A stretch of DNA of 64,000 bases from Nageia nagi (Eukaryota > Pinophyta): contig JBITNC010000001.1 in NCBI GenBank assembly GCA_050084985.1, positions 71,114,001-71,178,000 of the forward strand, read 5' to 3'. A model generated the notes under the pieces. That model did no database searches. It had not been told where the DNA came from and saw only the letters and a list, made by a program, of their open reading frames with translations. The position numbers were made by a program, and so were the translations under genes. Below are positions 49,601 through 63,017 of this stretch, one piece after another (positions within the stretch are counted from its first letter, which is position 1; the number at the start of each line of letters is the position of its first letter).

Positions 49601-52600
49601 ATTAAGGAGTTTTTGAAATTTTACCTTAATAATTTCTTTAATGTAGATGTGATGTGTGTATACTAATGGGTGGATACCATGTGTGTCCTTATAATCCAAA
49701 TTAAATACATCTACATATGATCTAAGTAGATGAATTAATCATTATTCATGATTAGGTTCAAGTTGGCTACTAACATTAAAAGTATTATTGGTTAAATTTC
49801 TACCTATTTAATTATGTTATCAGTTACATCTATGACCAAGGTGTTTGCTAGCACTCTATTAATTGCACATGTATATGGATTTCATTTATGAATTATTCAT
49901 GTTACTAATAGATAAAGTGTAACACTTCACCTATTCCTAACTTCACCAAAAAACTAAAATTCCAAACCTATTTTTTTATTTAATTTGAACACTCAAATGG
50001 TTTAGGAATGGATAAGGCAATCCATGTGAGCATGTTAATGTTGCTAGCTAGTTATCACCCACATGAAAAGATTGGTCAAAAACAAATTAACTAAACCTAA
50101 TTAAAACTTTTTGGTGTTCACTTCATAATGCTCACCCATTGAAAGATGCCACATAGGTGACCCTATCATTTCTATTCAAATACAAATTAAGTCATAGGAG
50201 CATATAGATATTCCTAAGCAATATTTCATAGGAAATAGGTATAACATCATCACCTATGGAATATTCATCATACTCCTATATGCTTAACCATAGGAGGTAT
50301 TACTACTAGTTACCCTCAACCAGCAACTGAAGTTTTATCAATTGCTATCCCTATTTGATAATCTATCAAGAGTATGAGACACTAACCTACCCATATCTAT
50401 CAGCTAGGCCCACCATGAGGTTTGGCATCCCTATGCCCATATATTGGGGAGCCATGGATATTAAAATAATATCCCTAAGTGGTTTGTTTTATTTAGTAAT
50501 TTTATTTCAAAAGTTATAAAGAAAAATTACTCCACACTATTGATCCTAGAGATAATTAGTCTTGAACAAATTATTGGCTTTCTAGGTTTATATGCTTGAG
50601 TGATACAAATAATAGTATGTATTACTAGTTAATTATTTCATTAAAATTACATCATAGCTCATTATGCATCAACTAATTCTAAATAGTGATAGTATTCATT
50701 TTAGGTGTGCATGAGAAGATACAAAACAAAGCTTATTTGAGAAGCCAACATAAAATATATTCAACAATATCTCATTTCAATAATCCCATATGCATGAAAA
50801 CATAAAAATAATAATATTTTAAAAGTATAACACTTGCTAAAAAATAATAACAAGTCCTAAGAAAACTAATAAAGGTGGCTACTCCTAGCAAGGGAGTGCA
50901 GCATATAGTGGTCCTTACTTAGGGGATATTTTTGGTTAATGTTCTCTTTTTTATTTAGCAAACTTTTGAAAACAATGGTTTGTTTAATTCCCTTTTGACA
51001 TCAAATTCCTAGTTATTTTATGACCAATAGGTTTTCAAACATTACTTCCATATATTAGGACATCTATTGGTATGCTTAGCCAATTATTTCATTTGAATAA
51101 ATTTTATTATTATTCTAGGGTTATATTCCTAATATTTTTATTTTTAGGGTATTAAACCCATGATCTAGGTTCCAATAATGATCCCCTAGATAATCTTGAA
51201 TCTCAAATTAGTATTTAGAATTGGTCAAGTCTCCTATGTGATCTCATTTGTTTGTAACTATGTTGAACTAAGATGTATCTACTTCTAAGTTCATATCATA
51301 CTATTACATAAAGTGAGATTAGCATGCATTCTCATAATAAACTAATGTACTTAAATCCAAACAGATCAAAATGATTGATATTAATTATTTTTCTTCATAT
51401 CTTATTTTAGAATCCTTTCATTTTACTTCAATCATTTGGTTATTCAATTTTAAAAGGAATCAATTTTAAAACATGAGTTAAAGATATCTTTTTTTTCAAA
51501 AATAAGGTTGTATCATTACAAAAGATAAATTGTAAACCTAATCAATAATTAGGTCATGAAATAATTCATGCTATAACTTATGAATCCCCTAAGATTACAT
51601 TTTTTTGATCTCACACAAATGTCTTACTATGTATATCAAAATACAACAAGGGTGCATACAAATAGTCTACCTTGGTTTCATAAATACATTTCTTCATATT
51701 TGAATTTTCACATAAATAATACATAGGTTTTTCTAAGTTGAAAAATGGTAATAACCCAAATCAAATTTTTATCATGTGATTTTACTATATCCCAAGAGGT
51801 CTTCAAATCATTTTTGAACATTTGAGGAGTATTCAAGGCTTTTCATCTCCATATTCACATGTACAACCAAGAGAATCAAGTCCTGTAGGTTGTAGTACTA
51901 GGATTAGGTTGAGTATGTTGAGGATCATGATAACACTTTTTCATTGAATGATATATATTTTACTCCTAGATGCATCATATCTAAATCCAATCTATAATTT
52001 TAAACAATTTCTCTCCAAATAGTAATAATCAATACTCCATTTTAGATCTCAATAGGATTTAAGTCTTATTTTAAAACTACCTATCTTTCTCGATTACAAA
52101 GTCAAGTAATAATAATCACAAGCCAAAACCAAATATCATTATCATCATAATCATCAAATTTTATTTAAAAAAATTCTCATCTAACTTATCTCATATAATC
52201 TATAGTAACAACGATGGAATTAAGTGTAAGTTTAATTACCACATTAATTTATATTTTCCATTTATTCTATCTTAATTGGATAAATCAAATTGAATAACTC
52301 CCAAATTAATCCAAAATAAGTATTAATTCATAATTAGAATTATTATCCATTGTACCAAAGATGTAAATATTAGTTACTAATAATAATACAATTCATCAAT
52401 ATAAATTATTTTTTTAGTGAAACATTCTTATAGAATGGGTTTTATTCTAAACTTTCTAAAGGGAGAGATAAACTTTATCCCTTGTTAACAATCCAAGTTC
52501 AAATAGATCCTTAAATAAATGACTTAATGAATCATAAGGTGATTCAATATTTTCATCTCAAAAACCACATCATCTAGCCCCATAAATTATCTTTGTCATA

Positions 52601-54226
52601 AAAATATTTCTCTTATGCAACAATTTGATTTGACATTCATAGTTACTAGATTAATAGTGTCCAATTTATCTCGTTAGATAAAATACATCCTTTAACATTG
52701 GAGATCATTAAACTATTAAAATGTTTATAATTCTTGTACTATTTTTCAAACATAAAAATCATTCCCTTATTACAAATAAGTGATTAATTCTAATAATATA
52801 TCATTTTTGAATAAGTATACCAAATAAGCCATATACACTAATAATATGCAAACATGAAAACTCCATAAAATGTTAAAATCCAAATATAAGTGAGATGTAT
52901 CCATGATTAACAAATCTATCATAAATTCTACAACTTAATGGTTCATATGCAAGTTGGGTATATTTTGTTATCAATTCACTCTACATTTATTCCATCTAAA
53001 AGTGAACAAAACTAATGTCATAGGTGAGGGACCTTCAAAATTTATTCAAACTCAGCACATACTTTAACTTCTTAGTAAAAATATGAGATGACTTAGATGA
53101 GGTAATAATATCAATACATCTCAATATAAAACCCCATTAGAGAGGTGACTCACATAGATAGGTACACATTAGTGCCACAAACTATTTTCAAATCATTTTG
53201 GGATTAATGTTATTATATATATGGGTCACCTCTATTCCATAATACAAAGAACTAATATATGATTTTAGACATATAGGGTCATATTTATTTCTCATCCATA
53301 CAAGGATAAAGAAATAATATTGTGGAAAATATAAGTTTCAAATCTTAGGACTCTTCCATAATTCTTAATGCAAAAATCATAGCTTTATCAAAATTACTAA
53401 GTAGATGCAAAGATAGGTATATTTCTTATGACTAGCCCATGCAAGGAAAGACTTTAATACTTGAATGAGCTACATTGCTTACATACCTTTGATATTCAAG
53501 TGACAAATATAAATGAATGGAAATACCATCTTTGTAATTGTAAAATTCATCATAGGCAAAAGAAAGGGATGATATTACTTCTATAACATTAATGGAAAGG
53601 AATCAAACTTTGGATGATTACATGATTTTCATCAAACCTTACTAAAAAAAAACTTACATATCCACTATCAAGGAGTATCAAATGCTTACAAGTCTCAAAT
53701 ATCAACTTTTGTAGTAATGAAGAAGGATTATTCATACAAACTTAGGAGTGAGAGAAATCACATACACCTTCCCCATATGTAAGAATGAAATTTCTCTCAT
53801 TGAGGAATGGGATTGTAAAACTCAAGCGTAATTCCCACCAAAACTCACCCAATATCATTAATATCATGTGTGAAGGCACAAAAAACTAGATATAATAGCA
53901 TACACTTCCAAATATTCCTAATAATGGTCACTTCTTCCCCAAGCATACCTACATTGCATATTATCATGGAACACCCAAAGCTTATGCTTAGAAAACTCAT
54001 CTAAACATCAAATGTATGATAGCTTCTTATGTAGGCATATATAGTGTAAGTCAAAGGATGAATATGATGAATTTTAAACATATAGGGGAATGGAGGGGGT
54101 GTTAGGCCCCTAAATTCTCAATTCACTTCCATGATAGTTTCAAAATACCCAAAATACTACATTTAACTTGAATATTCTCTCCCACTATATTTTGTAATGT
54201 AACAAAATAATATAAAACAAAGTAGT
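49601..54226. other. AT-rich stretch, no gene recognised
   Basis: Gag and protease of the minus-strand relic should lie at its left end, but only short non-matching frames remain. No open frame above 60 codons occurs from 49270 to 54815. A second LTR for the relic could not be matched. GGGGAATGGAGGGGG near 54087 is a short purine run of unknown meaning. Confidence 0.55.
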
Positions 54227-54231
54227 ACTAT

Positions 54232-54957
54232 TGTAGATGCCTAAAAATGATTTACTATTTATTTGGTATATTATATGCTATGGTAGACTTTCTAAATGAC
54301 TAATTGCAATATTACAAATGTTAAGATAAATTTAATATTACAATGCAATACCATGTGTTATATTAAATGATATATTATTTACCATGGTTCATATTCTAAA
54401 GTATCTTGAATACAATAATGATTATTTTATTTTTAGATTAGGTCATCCTTCACTCCTTTCTATGTCTTTGTAGGCTATATATGCGAGTGGAATAGGTTGA
54501 CCTCCATAGATCATAAATCTTTGATATGACAAGATCTCTGATAGGTGGTTTTCTATTGCAATCTTCATAAAGCAATGTTGTCTCTTAATGCCATATATTA
54601 TGAGAAATTATTATACTATGAGCTTTGAAACTTTCTATCTTTGGTGCACTCCATAATTTACATATCCAACATTGTTAACAAAGTGTATCTTGAGGATCAA
54701 GGATTCCATATTTTATAGTAGATTCTATTGTTCCATGTATACAAATATCCATTATAAACTCACCTCCAATCTAATCCCAATCCATCGAAGATTCATTGCC
54801 CTTTGCTTTTGAGGATTGTACATACACTTCATATCTATGTGCATACTTTTCAATATATTTGTTATATCTGATATAGTGTACATATCTAGCTCTTCTTATA
54901 TTATAGATCATTTTATTTATTATGTATATTCATATTTTACACAATTTAGGGTCTACA
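54232..54957 (+). repeat. 5' LTR of gag/PMD gypsy element
   Basis: It starts TGTAGATGCCTAAAAATG and ends AGGGTCTACA. It shares TTACAATGCAATACCATGTG and GAGTGGAATAGGTTGACCTC with 62303-63017. Confidence 0.93.
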
Positions 54958-55079
54958 TTTTTTATGAACTTGACATTCTTTCATGCCTAGATTCCATTAT
55001 AGGGAATCCCTTATTAAGAGTTTATAAATTCATTTGTGTTATTATCTCTTCCCTTACATGAGGTGTTTAGAGTAATAGC

Positions 55080-57590
55080 TCAAGAAAATGATAAACAAGG
55101 GTTTGTTTTGCATATATTCCAAAGATAAATTTTAATGAAGAACAACCTAGGGTTTCTAAAAGTAAGGTTCATTTTGATGAGATCAAGAGAAGTGTTAGGG
55201 TTAACCCTGATTTACCTATGCAAGTGCTTGATCCTAATGATAGAATGGATATGATGAGGTAATGATAATGAATCTACAATTCTAGAAAAAGAATGGATAT
55301 TATTAGACAAACCCTAAAAATTTTAATATTTATTTTGTTGATTATGATTTTGATAATGTAAGTCTAGGAAGCCAAGGTGATACTTTTGATAGTGATGCTA
55401 AAATTGAAGAATTAAATACAATTCCTAGACATGTTAGATCAATAAAGTAATCACTATATATTAAATAAAATTTAAAGTATTATATACTAACAATTTTGAA
55501 TAGGTTATAGATATCCTAACAAATTATGATTTATTACAAGTGGATCCTACAAATCTACAATCCTGATAGTTTTTTCTTATGAAAATGTAGGTTTAAAAAA
55601 ATGGAGGGCTTCTACCATCAAGAAAAATGTTGTTAATAGTGTGGACTAAAACACGTTGCTAACAACATGGAAGTAGAGGAAATTGAACCCCTAAAAAAGG
55701 TGATAATATATGATGCCAATGAGGAGAGTGAAGCAAAGTTTGGACCCCTAATAATCCCTTCTAAAGATTATAATCCATGTATTATTCTTGAGTATTATAG
55801 TAGGGATAAAGGTAAGAGCATTTTATGTGATGATAATATTGCATAATATATTGCTAAATAAGTTTTTTCTATAATTGATAATGCTTGTTATATAACCCTA
55901 GTTGGTCAAAAGAATAACATGATATAAAGATTGTTGATATTTTCAAAGCTCAAGAAATTGATTAATTTCAAAAGGTTGATGAGGAATAATAATTACAGTT
56001 TATATTAGAATTTATTGATAAACTTGAATATGAAAGAATACATAGGATTGGACCATTTGTGCCACTAAAAGAGGATGAAATTAAAAGGAAAAAAGAAAAT
56101 AAACCAACCTCTCAAAATAGAGATGCACCACTACAAACCCCATCACTAATCCTAAAGACCAATATACTTGTAGGGAATATGCCTATAGTGCAAAACCAAC
56201 AACCAAAGAAACCTTCTATAGTTCCAAATAACATAAAGAAAATGTAGGAAATAATTGAGAACTTAAAAAAGGATATCATAAAGATGATGAAGATGATCTC
56301 TTATGTTTTTTAAAGTGTTGACTGACTGATAAATTATTTATAAGTTTTTTGTTAGTAACAAGAGTGTGAAAATTACAAAATTTGATGGTTTACAAGATTT
56401 GAAAATGCATGTTATAAAATTTCAAGAGGAAGCCATTGAATATGTTCATGATATATATTGCTTTGCAAAATCATTTTCAAGTAGCTTGAAAAATGATGCA
56501 TTAAAATGGTACTTTAGTCTTCCTAAAAAGAGTATTGATAGGTATGAGGATTTGATAAATAAATTTTGAAAAACTTTAGATATAATATCGCAAAAAGAGT
56601 TCAAATCAAGGATTTGTGTAAAATTCAAGGAATTACCTAATCAATTTTTTGTCTAATTTTATAAAATTATAGAAAAATCCTATAAATAAAATCTTTGTTC
56701 TTGAGTAAGATTTAAAGAATACTATTGCAAATGCTTTGTTTCCTATGTATAAACTATAGGTTGTATCTAATAATGGATTGACATTAGCTGAACTGATAGA
56801 TATTTTTCTTAAAAATAAAGATGATATTAAGTAAACTTATATGAAATGTTATAAAAAATATTCAATGTATGAAAAGAAAGATAAACCTCAAGTATATGAA
56901 AAGAAAGAGAAATCTTAAATGTATGCTAAACTAATATTGATAGAAAACATACTTGACCACAAAGGAAGTTTACTAAGCTAACTAATAGTTTTGATAATAT
57001 TCTTAATGTGCTATTAGAAGAACTTATTGAGATTCCACATATGGTTCGCATCACTTTCCTAATGGTGTTCTTGAAAATTATAGATATGAAGAATTTTGCA
57101 ATTATCATAGGACATAAGGGAACCTAACAAAAAATCATAGGATCTTAAGAAATATCATTTAGGATTTTATTGAAAATAAATCAATTTGAATGAATGATAA
57201 TCTTGAAGTAGAAGAAGGGCATGTACACCCTTGATAATGGAATTTAGAGATATTTATGAATACCTTACCAAGATAATTCAATAATCAAAAGGCTTCATTG
57301 GTTTAGTAAGTACTTTGCATTATATTAATTATTATTTCTCTAATAGAAATGAATGCAAAAAACATTAGAAATAAGCAAAAAAGAGCTATAATGAAGAGAA
57401 AATAAAACACAATGGTGAAGCTTATAGAAAGAACATTGCTAACAGTATGCAAGATTGTTTGTACATTGTCAATGGTGTAAAATATACTACCAGAAAGGCA
57501 CCTATTTTTTTACCTACATCTACAAAATGCATTTGGGTTGCTAAACCATTCAAGTATGTAGGTTCATTGCTTGAATCTAAAAAATTGTAA
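55080..57590 (+). pseudogene. Gypsy gag of Tat type, decayed
   Basis: Recognisable pieces follow in order in shifting frames. KVHFDEIKRSVRVNPDL is near 55170. VIIYDANEESEAKFGPLIIP and CIILEYYSRDKGKSILCDD lie at 55700-55840. The capsid core (56366-56569) has ITKFDGLQDLKMHVIKFQEE and LKNDALKWYFSLPKKSIDRY. A late segment near 57070-57180 reads YEEFCNYHRT*GNLTKN then RILRNIIQDFIENKSI, where a Cys/His pair of the former zinc-binding region is visible. This fits plant Tat-lineage gag. Protein would coat element RNA. Stops and frameshifts are frequent. Confidence 0.82.
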
Positions 57591-58215
57591 ATCATAGTAT
57601 ATCATAAGCAAGTTATTTTATGAATGGTCAAATGTGTATGTTGTATTATCATAATGGTCATGTGATGGTTTCATTTATCTTTAGGTAGATTTGATCATGC
57701 GTATCATATATTTTTCTTCCAAATTCTTCAAAATCCATGTTTCTAATAGTGTGTGAACTATTTGTATGCCATTAACAGTATGATTCTATTGAACCAAAAT
57801 AAAAATAAATGTATATCCTTTTTCCATAAAGTCTACTGAGATATTTTAGGGGCATTTTATCAAGTTTTACATTTGTTAAATAAATAAAAAAAATTACTTA
57901 TGTTTGTAATTATTTATGTATTATGAATAATGGATCATGTCTTTAGTTCATTTGTGAGGAAATTAAATATTGCCTATAAATTTGATGCCTTCATTAGGTT
58001 TGTACTTATGTTCAATTCATAGGTTGAATTATTCTTTTATGGAAATATGAGTGTAGTGGTGAATATGGTTTGATTGCTTACAACTTTAAAACTTGTACTT
58101 TGAAATTACAATTACAAATCATATAGGTACAATTGCATAAGCAACTAAATCATTATTCATAAAGAAATGTAAAATTCAACATACATTCAAAATTGTAAAC
58201 AAAATTGGGAACCAA

Positions 58216-58219
<4 letters not shown>

Positions 58220-58264
<45 letters not shown>
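58220..58264. repeat. (TA)n microsatellite
   Basis: About 22 uninterrupted TA units just downstream of the antisense PMD relic. Confidence 0.98.
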
Positions 58265-58267
<3 letters not shown>

Positions 58268-58539
58268 AAGGGGTGGAACCATGTCCATAGTACAATCTAG
58301 TGGCATGCACTTTTTCCAGCACTACTAGCCTCACTAGTCTTAGACACTCTTCTACTACCACTACTCTTTTTACTCTATCCAGAAATGGACATCCCACCCA
58401 ACACATCACTAGAACTAATCCCTAGAGAGGCCATTATTACCTTGGCTCTCTCATATTTCTCCTAAGTACTATAATATCTATATCTCACTTTTCTATATTT
58501 TTCCATCAGCTATTGAATTAAGGGCCATTAATCATTGGG

Positions 58540-60118
58540 TGGGGGGCATGTCAACCCTCTCCTGCAATCTCTTCATATACTAAGCCATGGATGTTATTTA
58601 TGCATCCCTTTTTGTAATTATGTTTTAAAGGGTGGATAGTTGTGATTATAGACTTGAAACCATAGCCTTGAAAGGCTTTAGTATCTTAATATTTGCCTCT
58701 ATGGAAGCAATTTGGGAAATCATCTCTCCTATAAACACATAGAAGTTATTAGTTATCCATAATAACTGTAAGTCAAAAAATTCATAAACCCACATGTGTG
58801 TAATAGAGTTTTACCTGCTAACATAAGTGGAATAGCCTTAACCAAAGCCTCTAACCCTGGTACTAAAATTGATGGTTGCTCCTACACTAGAATTTCATGT
58901 ATGTGGTTATGAATATTATACTCATCCTCATGGGAGGACTCCTTCATGGTAGCAACATCCATATCCTCATCCTTAACATCCTTGTCCATGCCTAATGGGG
59001 CTAGTGTAATTGTATCCCTCCATGCCATGTATCCTCTCATTATGTCTTGATCCATAGAAGTGGACTCTATCAGGTCCATGGTACATGGATCCTCCCATGT
59101 GGTCACCCATGTATGAATAATTTATGCCCTACTGTGGCATCCCTCTCCACTCTCTATATGATATACTAAGTAGGGCTAGATGTAATACCCTATCAAATCC
59201 CAAATTGCCTCAATACATGTTAGGTAAATTATGACTCTACAAGCTTCCTCCTACTCTTAAGTAAGCATGGTTCCTCACCTATGCTAACTAGTAGGCATCC
59301 TCCTCCCAAACATAGTCTACATAAGATACCCACACCAAGTCCTTCAAATGCAGTCTATCAATTTCCCATCACTTAGACTCTAGTGTGTGTGGATACCTAT
59401 ATCCATGTATTCTAGATACCCAACAATTCAAAGCTATATCTGTATGGTCCTCCTTATCCTTTTGGAGTCCCATGGGTCTAATCATAGCTATCTTCCTATA
59501 AACCCACACTTGTATTAAACTAGCATGAGCAATGGTGATGTTAAACTTATCCATTGATAAAATATTATGCAAATACCTATACAATTGAGCCAAAATAATA
59601 GGTTCCCAAGCATAACATATTTTTGTCACATAAATATCCTAAATAATCCACATCATTCCCAAAGGAAACATCGAACTACTCTTTTTTGGGAATAAATAAA
59701 TAGAAATAATGGAGGTAATAATGAACCTTAGATGCGTGGTAGGGGAAGAAAACTTGCATGCTTCATGCAAGTAGAAGACCCTATCCTCCCAATCATGGTC
59801 CTCCTCTACTATGATCCACATTGCATATCTTTCTCTATCCTCATTATCTAAAACCTTAGCTTATTGAATTAGTTGCATACGAATAGGTATACCCCATATG
59901 TGATATACATCAAGGGGGGTCACTGTCAATTCACCTAGGAGTAGGTGAAAGGAGATGGTGTCCTGATCCCAACACTCCAATAAGGCTATAAGAAGAGTAA
60001 GGTCATGTTATACATGACTAGCCACAACATGATCATTCAATCCCACCCTCATGAAGATATCATCCTCATGATTCATCTTGGACCACTCCTTGGCCTTCTC
60101 TAATGTAGTCATAAACAT
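58540..60118 (-). pseudogene. Plant mobile domain (PMD, aminotransferase-like) protein, antisense in gypsy
   Basis: From the ATG at 60118 a single minus-strand frame continues to 59369, 250 codons with only three internal stops (near 60005, 59855 and 59640) and no frameshift. Visible PMD-family features are LLIALLECWDQDTISFHLLL, then GELTVTPLDVYHIWGIPI in the first third. Later come KICYAWEPIILAQLYRYLH and ASLIQVWVYRKIAMIRP. Beyond 59369 the frame is lost. Near 58560-58760 a coiled-coil-like tail (EMISQIASIEANIKILKPF) is discernible. PMD proteins include the Arabidopsis MAIN family and transposon-borne relatives; their biochemical role is unclear. A possible 3' splice site (TTTTTTTAG) lies just upstream at about 60155. 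Confidence 0.75.
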
Positions 60119-60169
60119 GAATCCATCCTTGATAGTAACCTTACACTACTAAAAAAATTAAAAGACCAA

Positions 60170-60889
60170 AATTTATATTATTAATAATGAAAACTTAATC
60201 TAAATGAATGGGAAAACCAAAATAATTACAATAAACATAATAGCATAAATAAAATATCACACAACCTTGCTAGGGGAAAAAAGAATGAAAAATGAAAGTA
60301 GGAAACCTTAGGGTTTTCAAAATAGAAAAACTATGGTAAAATTTGAAAGAGAAATAAAAATTGATACACATCCATCACATTTTCAAAAGGGAGGCTCCAT
60401 AAATACTCAACAATATGCCCCCTACACCTAGTCAACGATCGTTCCACTACACACCATCCATCATCTACCATCTCAACAAGGTAAGTAAAAAAATCAAATG
60501 GTTAGGGGAAAGGAGGTCAAAGAAAACTAATAATAAAATGAGGAAGAGTCACAGTGATCACCAAAGATAAAAGGATAGGAAAAATAATAAGATTAAAATG
60601 TCAAATATTAATGTCTAAACCCATTTTTATTCACTTTTCATAAAACCCTAACCTAAATGACTTTACTCTAAAATGTTAAAAATAGTGCTTGTAAATTGAT
60701 AAGTGATGTGGGGAGAACACATGGAATTATTTTAATTGGTTGTAACTTCTTTTTGAAAACCTAATTTTGCCAATTCCACATTGTTAGTGATGTCAAAAAC
60801 TTGAAATTATTGTACAATTCAATGCATGATTATCATAAATGATAAAGGTGGTGATATGGAATGTTTACATTTTATATTCATAATGAAAT
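60170..60889. other. AT-rich interior of gag/PMD element
   Basis: No frame resembles a protein. A less decayed stretch near 60380-60480 could hold a 5' exon of the PMD gene, but nothing decides this. Confidence 0.4.
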
Positions 60890-61690
60890 TGACTATGTTC
60901 TCTTTTTCATGATTATTTATATGAAATGGACATCGTTAACAACATAATTTATAAAGAATTGGCAAACAATTCAAGTGCTAGATTGTAATTCTATTTTTGT
61001 TGGTCCAAAATAAATGCATATGATATATGTTACATGTTGAAAAATGTGAAATTATAAATTATCCAAACTAGGTCAAAATAAAAGCATGTGCAAAATATTG
61101 ATATTTGTATACACACATGTTTTTGGAATATTAAATATCTGAATTATAGTTTCTTAGCGCCAATTGAATATGCTCTATTTAGTGATGTTGAAAGCTTTCA
61201 TTTTAACATTGTTAACAACATGATTTTAAAAAAAATTACAAATTCTTTCAAATATCAATAATACTATCATGGTTTTAACAATTCAAATTGGCTAATGTTA
61301 TGCTTATATGACTTATGTATAGATTAAAGGCATATAGGGTCAAAATGGGTCAAATGAATGTTTATGCAAAAAATATTGTATTATATGGAAATGTTCCTTC
61401 ATGATTTTAATGATGGAAAATGTTATTACTTATTGTTAATTGATTGAGATTAAATTATACAAATTTGGTATTACTATGTTCACATTGTTAATAGCATGTG
61501 TCTCTTATAAATTCATTACAAATTAGACATGCTACAAATCCTTGAATATCTATTTGAAAATACCATTATTTCATAAAAATGCACTATAAAAATAATGCTA
61601 AATAAAATTACAAAAATATATGGTTACAAAATTCTATTTAAATAACATTGTTAACAACATACTTTTACTTTGAATATCAATAAATTCAAT
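60890..61690 (+). repeat. Degenerate tandem repeat, period about 277 bp
   Basis: CATTGTTAACAACATG-like blocks occur at about 60931, 61207, 61484 and 61647. The first three are spaced 276 and 277 bases apart. Each of the first three is followed by a TATAAA-A-TTACAAATT-like segment, and the first two by AGGTCAAAATAAAAGCATGT or GGGTCAAAATGGGTCAAATG and GCAAAATATTG. The array sits between the PMD relic and the 3' LTR. Confidence 0.7.
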
Positions 61691-62288
61691 GAGATCAAAT
61701 GTGCTAAATTTATAAGTAAGGCCAATTAATATTTGAATATTGGGTATTTTATAGAAGTCAAATGGAGTTATCTCAATGATGGATAATAATTCAATGTTAT
61801 GCTAACAAATTTTTTAAAATCCATAGTCACTCCATAAGCAAAATCTCTCATAAATTGTAGGTTATTCCAAGCTTGGGGCATCAAAGGACCCCATCAACTT
61901 GATAATCATGGTTCAATAGAACTATATGTCTCAAATACTATAATAACATAATGGATATTATATTTATTTCATCCTTGATATTTAAATTGATTATTATTTC
62001 ATTTGATATGATCTATGTAAGTATTATGTTGGATTGTTCTCAAAAAATTATTATTCAAGAGAGTAGGACCCAAATAGAGGTACTCTCCTCATACAAGGAT
62101 TCCAAGTTTTGGCTTGATTCTATGAATAAGCTAGAGTGAGGGACAATAAAAGACCAAAAGAGGGAAAAAGATATATCATAACCAGCATATCAATCAAAAA
62201 AGGGAAGTCTACTTTAATATTAAAAATTTTCTTATCTTCTCTAAACTTCTTTGGATTATGCAATTTCAATGCTTTTCATTTCACATCT

Positions 62289-62302
62289 AAAGAGGGGAAA
62301 AA
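62289..62302 (+). other. Polypurine tract of gag/PMD gypsy element
   Basis: AAAGAGGGGAAAAA directly precedes the TGTAAATACC start of the 3' LTR. Confidence 0.9.
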
Positions 62303-63017
62303 TGTAAATACCTAAAAATGATTTATTATTTATTTAATAAATCATATTTAGACTTTTTAAATGAATAATTATAATATTATAAATGTCAAGAAATTTGATA
62401 TTACAATGCAATACCATGTGCTATATTAAATACTATATTATTTACCATGGTTCATATTCTAAAGTATCTTGAATACAATAATGATTATATTATTTCTAAA
62501 GGTTGGTCTTCACTACTTTTCATGTATTTGTAGGTTATATAGGTGAGTGGAATAGGTTGACCTCCATAAATAGGAACTCTTTTATATGACAAGATATTTT
62601 ATAGGTGATTGTATACTACAATCTTCATCAAACAATGGTGTATCTTGATGCCACCTATTATGAGAAATTGTTAAAATTTGAGCTTTGAAACTTTGTATCT
62701 TTGGTGTACTCCATATCTATGCATATCCAATGTTGTTAATAACATGTGTCTTAAGGAATAAGGGTTCCATATTTTAGTGGTGGATGCTATTGGTCTATGC
62801 ATACAAAGATCTATTACAATATAATCTTTAATATGATCCCAATCCTTCGAAGATTCATTTACCTTCACTTTTGAGGATTATACATACATTTTATATCAGG
62901 TGCATGCTTTTCATGTATATTTTTTGTATCTAATATTGTACATGTATAACTCTTCTTATATTTTAGATCATGTTATTTATTGTGTACATTTGCATTTTAT
63001 ATAATTTAAAATCTACA
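62303..63017 (+). repeat. 3' LTR of gag/PMD gypsy element
   Basis: Diverged copy of 54232-54957. It ends AAAATCTACA and is followed by ACTAC. Confidence 0.93.

Larger units (their letters stand above)
54232..63017 (+). mobile_element. Non-autonomous Ty3/gypsy element with gag, no pol, and antisense PMD gene
   Basis: LTRs of about 0.72 kb lie at 54232-54957 and 62303-63017 (TGTA...TCTACA). They are flanked by ACTAT and ACTAC, a target duplication with one mismatch. Gag-like sequence runs on the plus strand from about 55080 to 57590. No protease, reverse transcriptase or integrase follows. Instead a minus-strand plant mobile domain relic occupies about 58540-60120, then a roughly 277-bp tandem repeat (60890-61690), then a purine tract. 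LTR divergence is heavy, so the insertion is old. Extra and antisense frames are known in Tat-lineage elements. No primer site was recognised after the 5' LTR. Confidence 0.88.

Noticed and set aside
58176-58409. 77-codon minus frame containing a Tyr-Ile run
   Set aside because: The run is the TA microsatellite, and the rest is the tail of the PMD relic in another frame.
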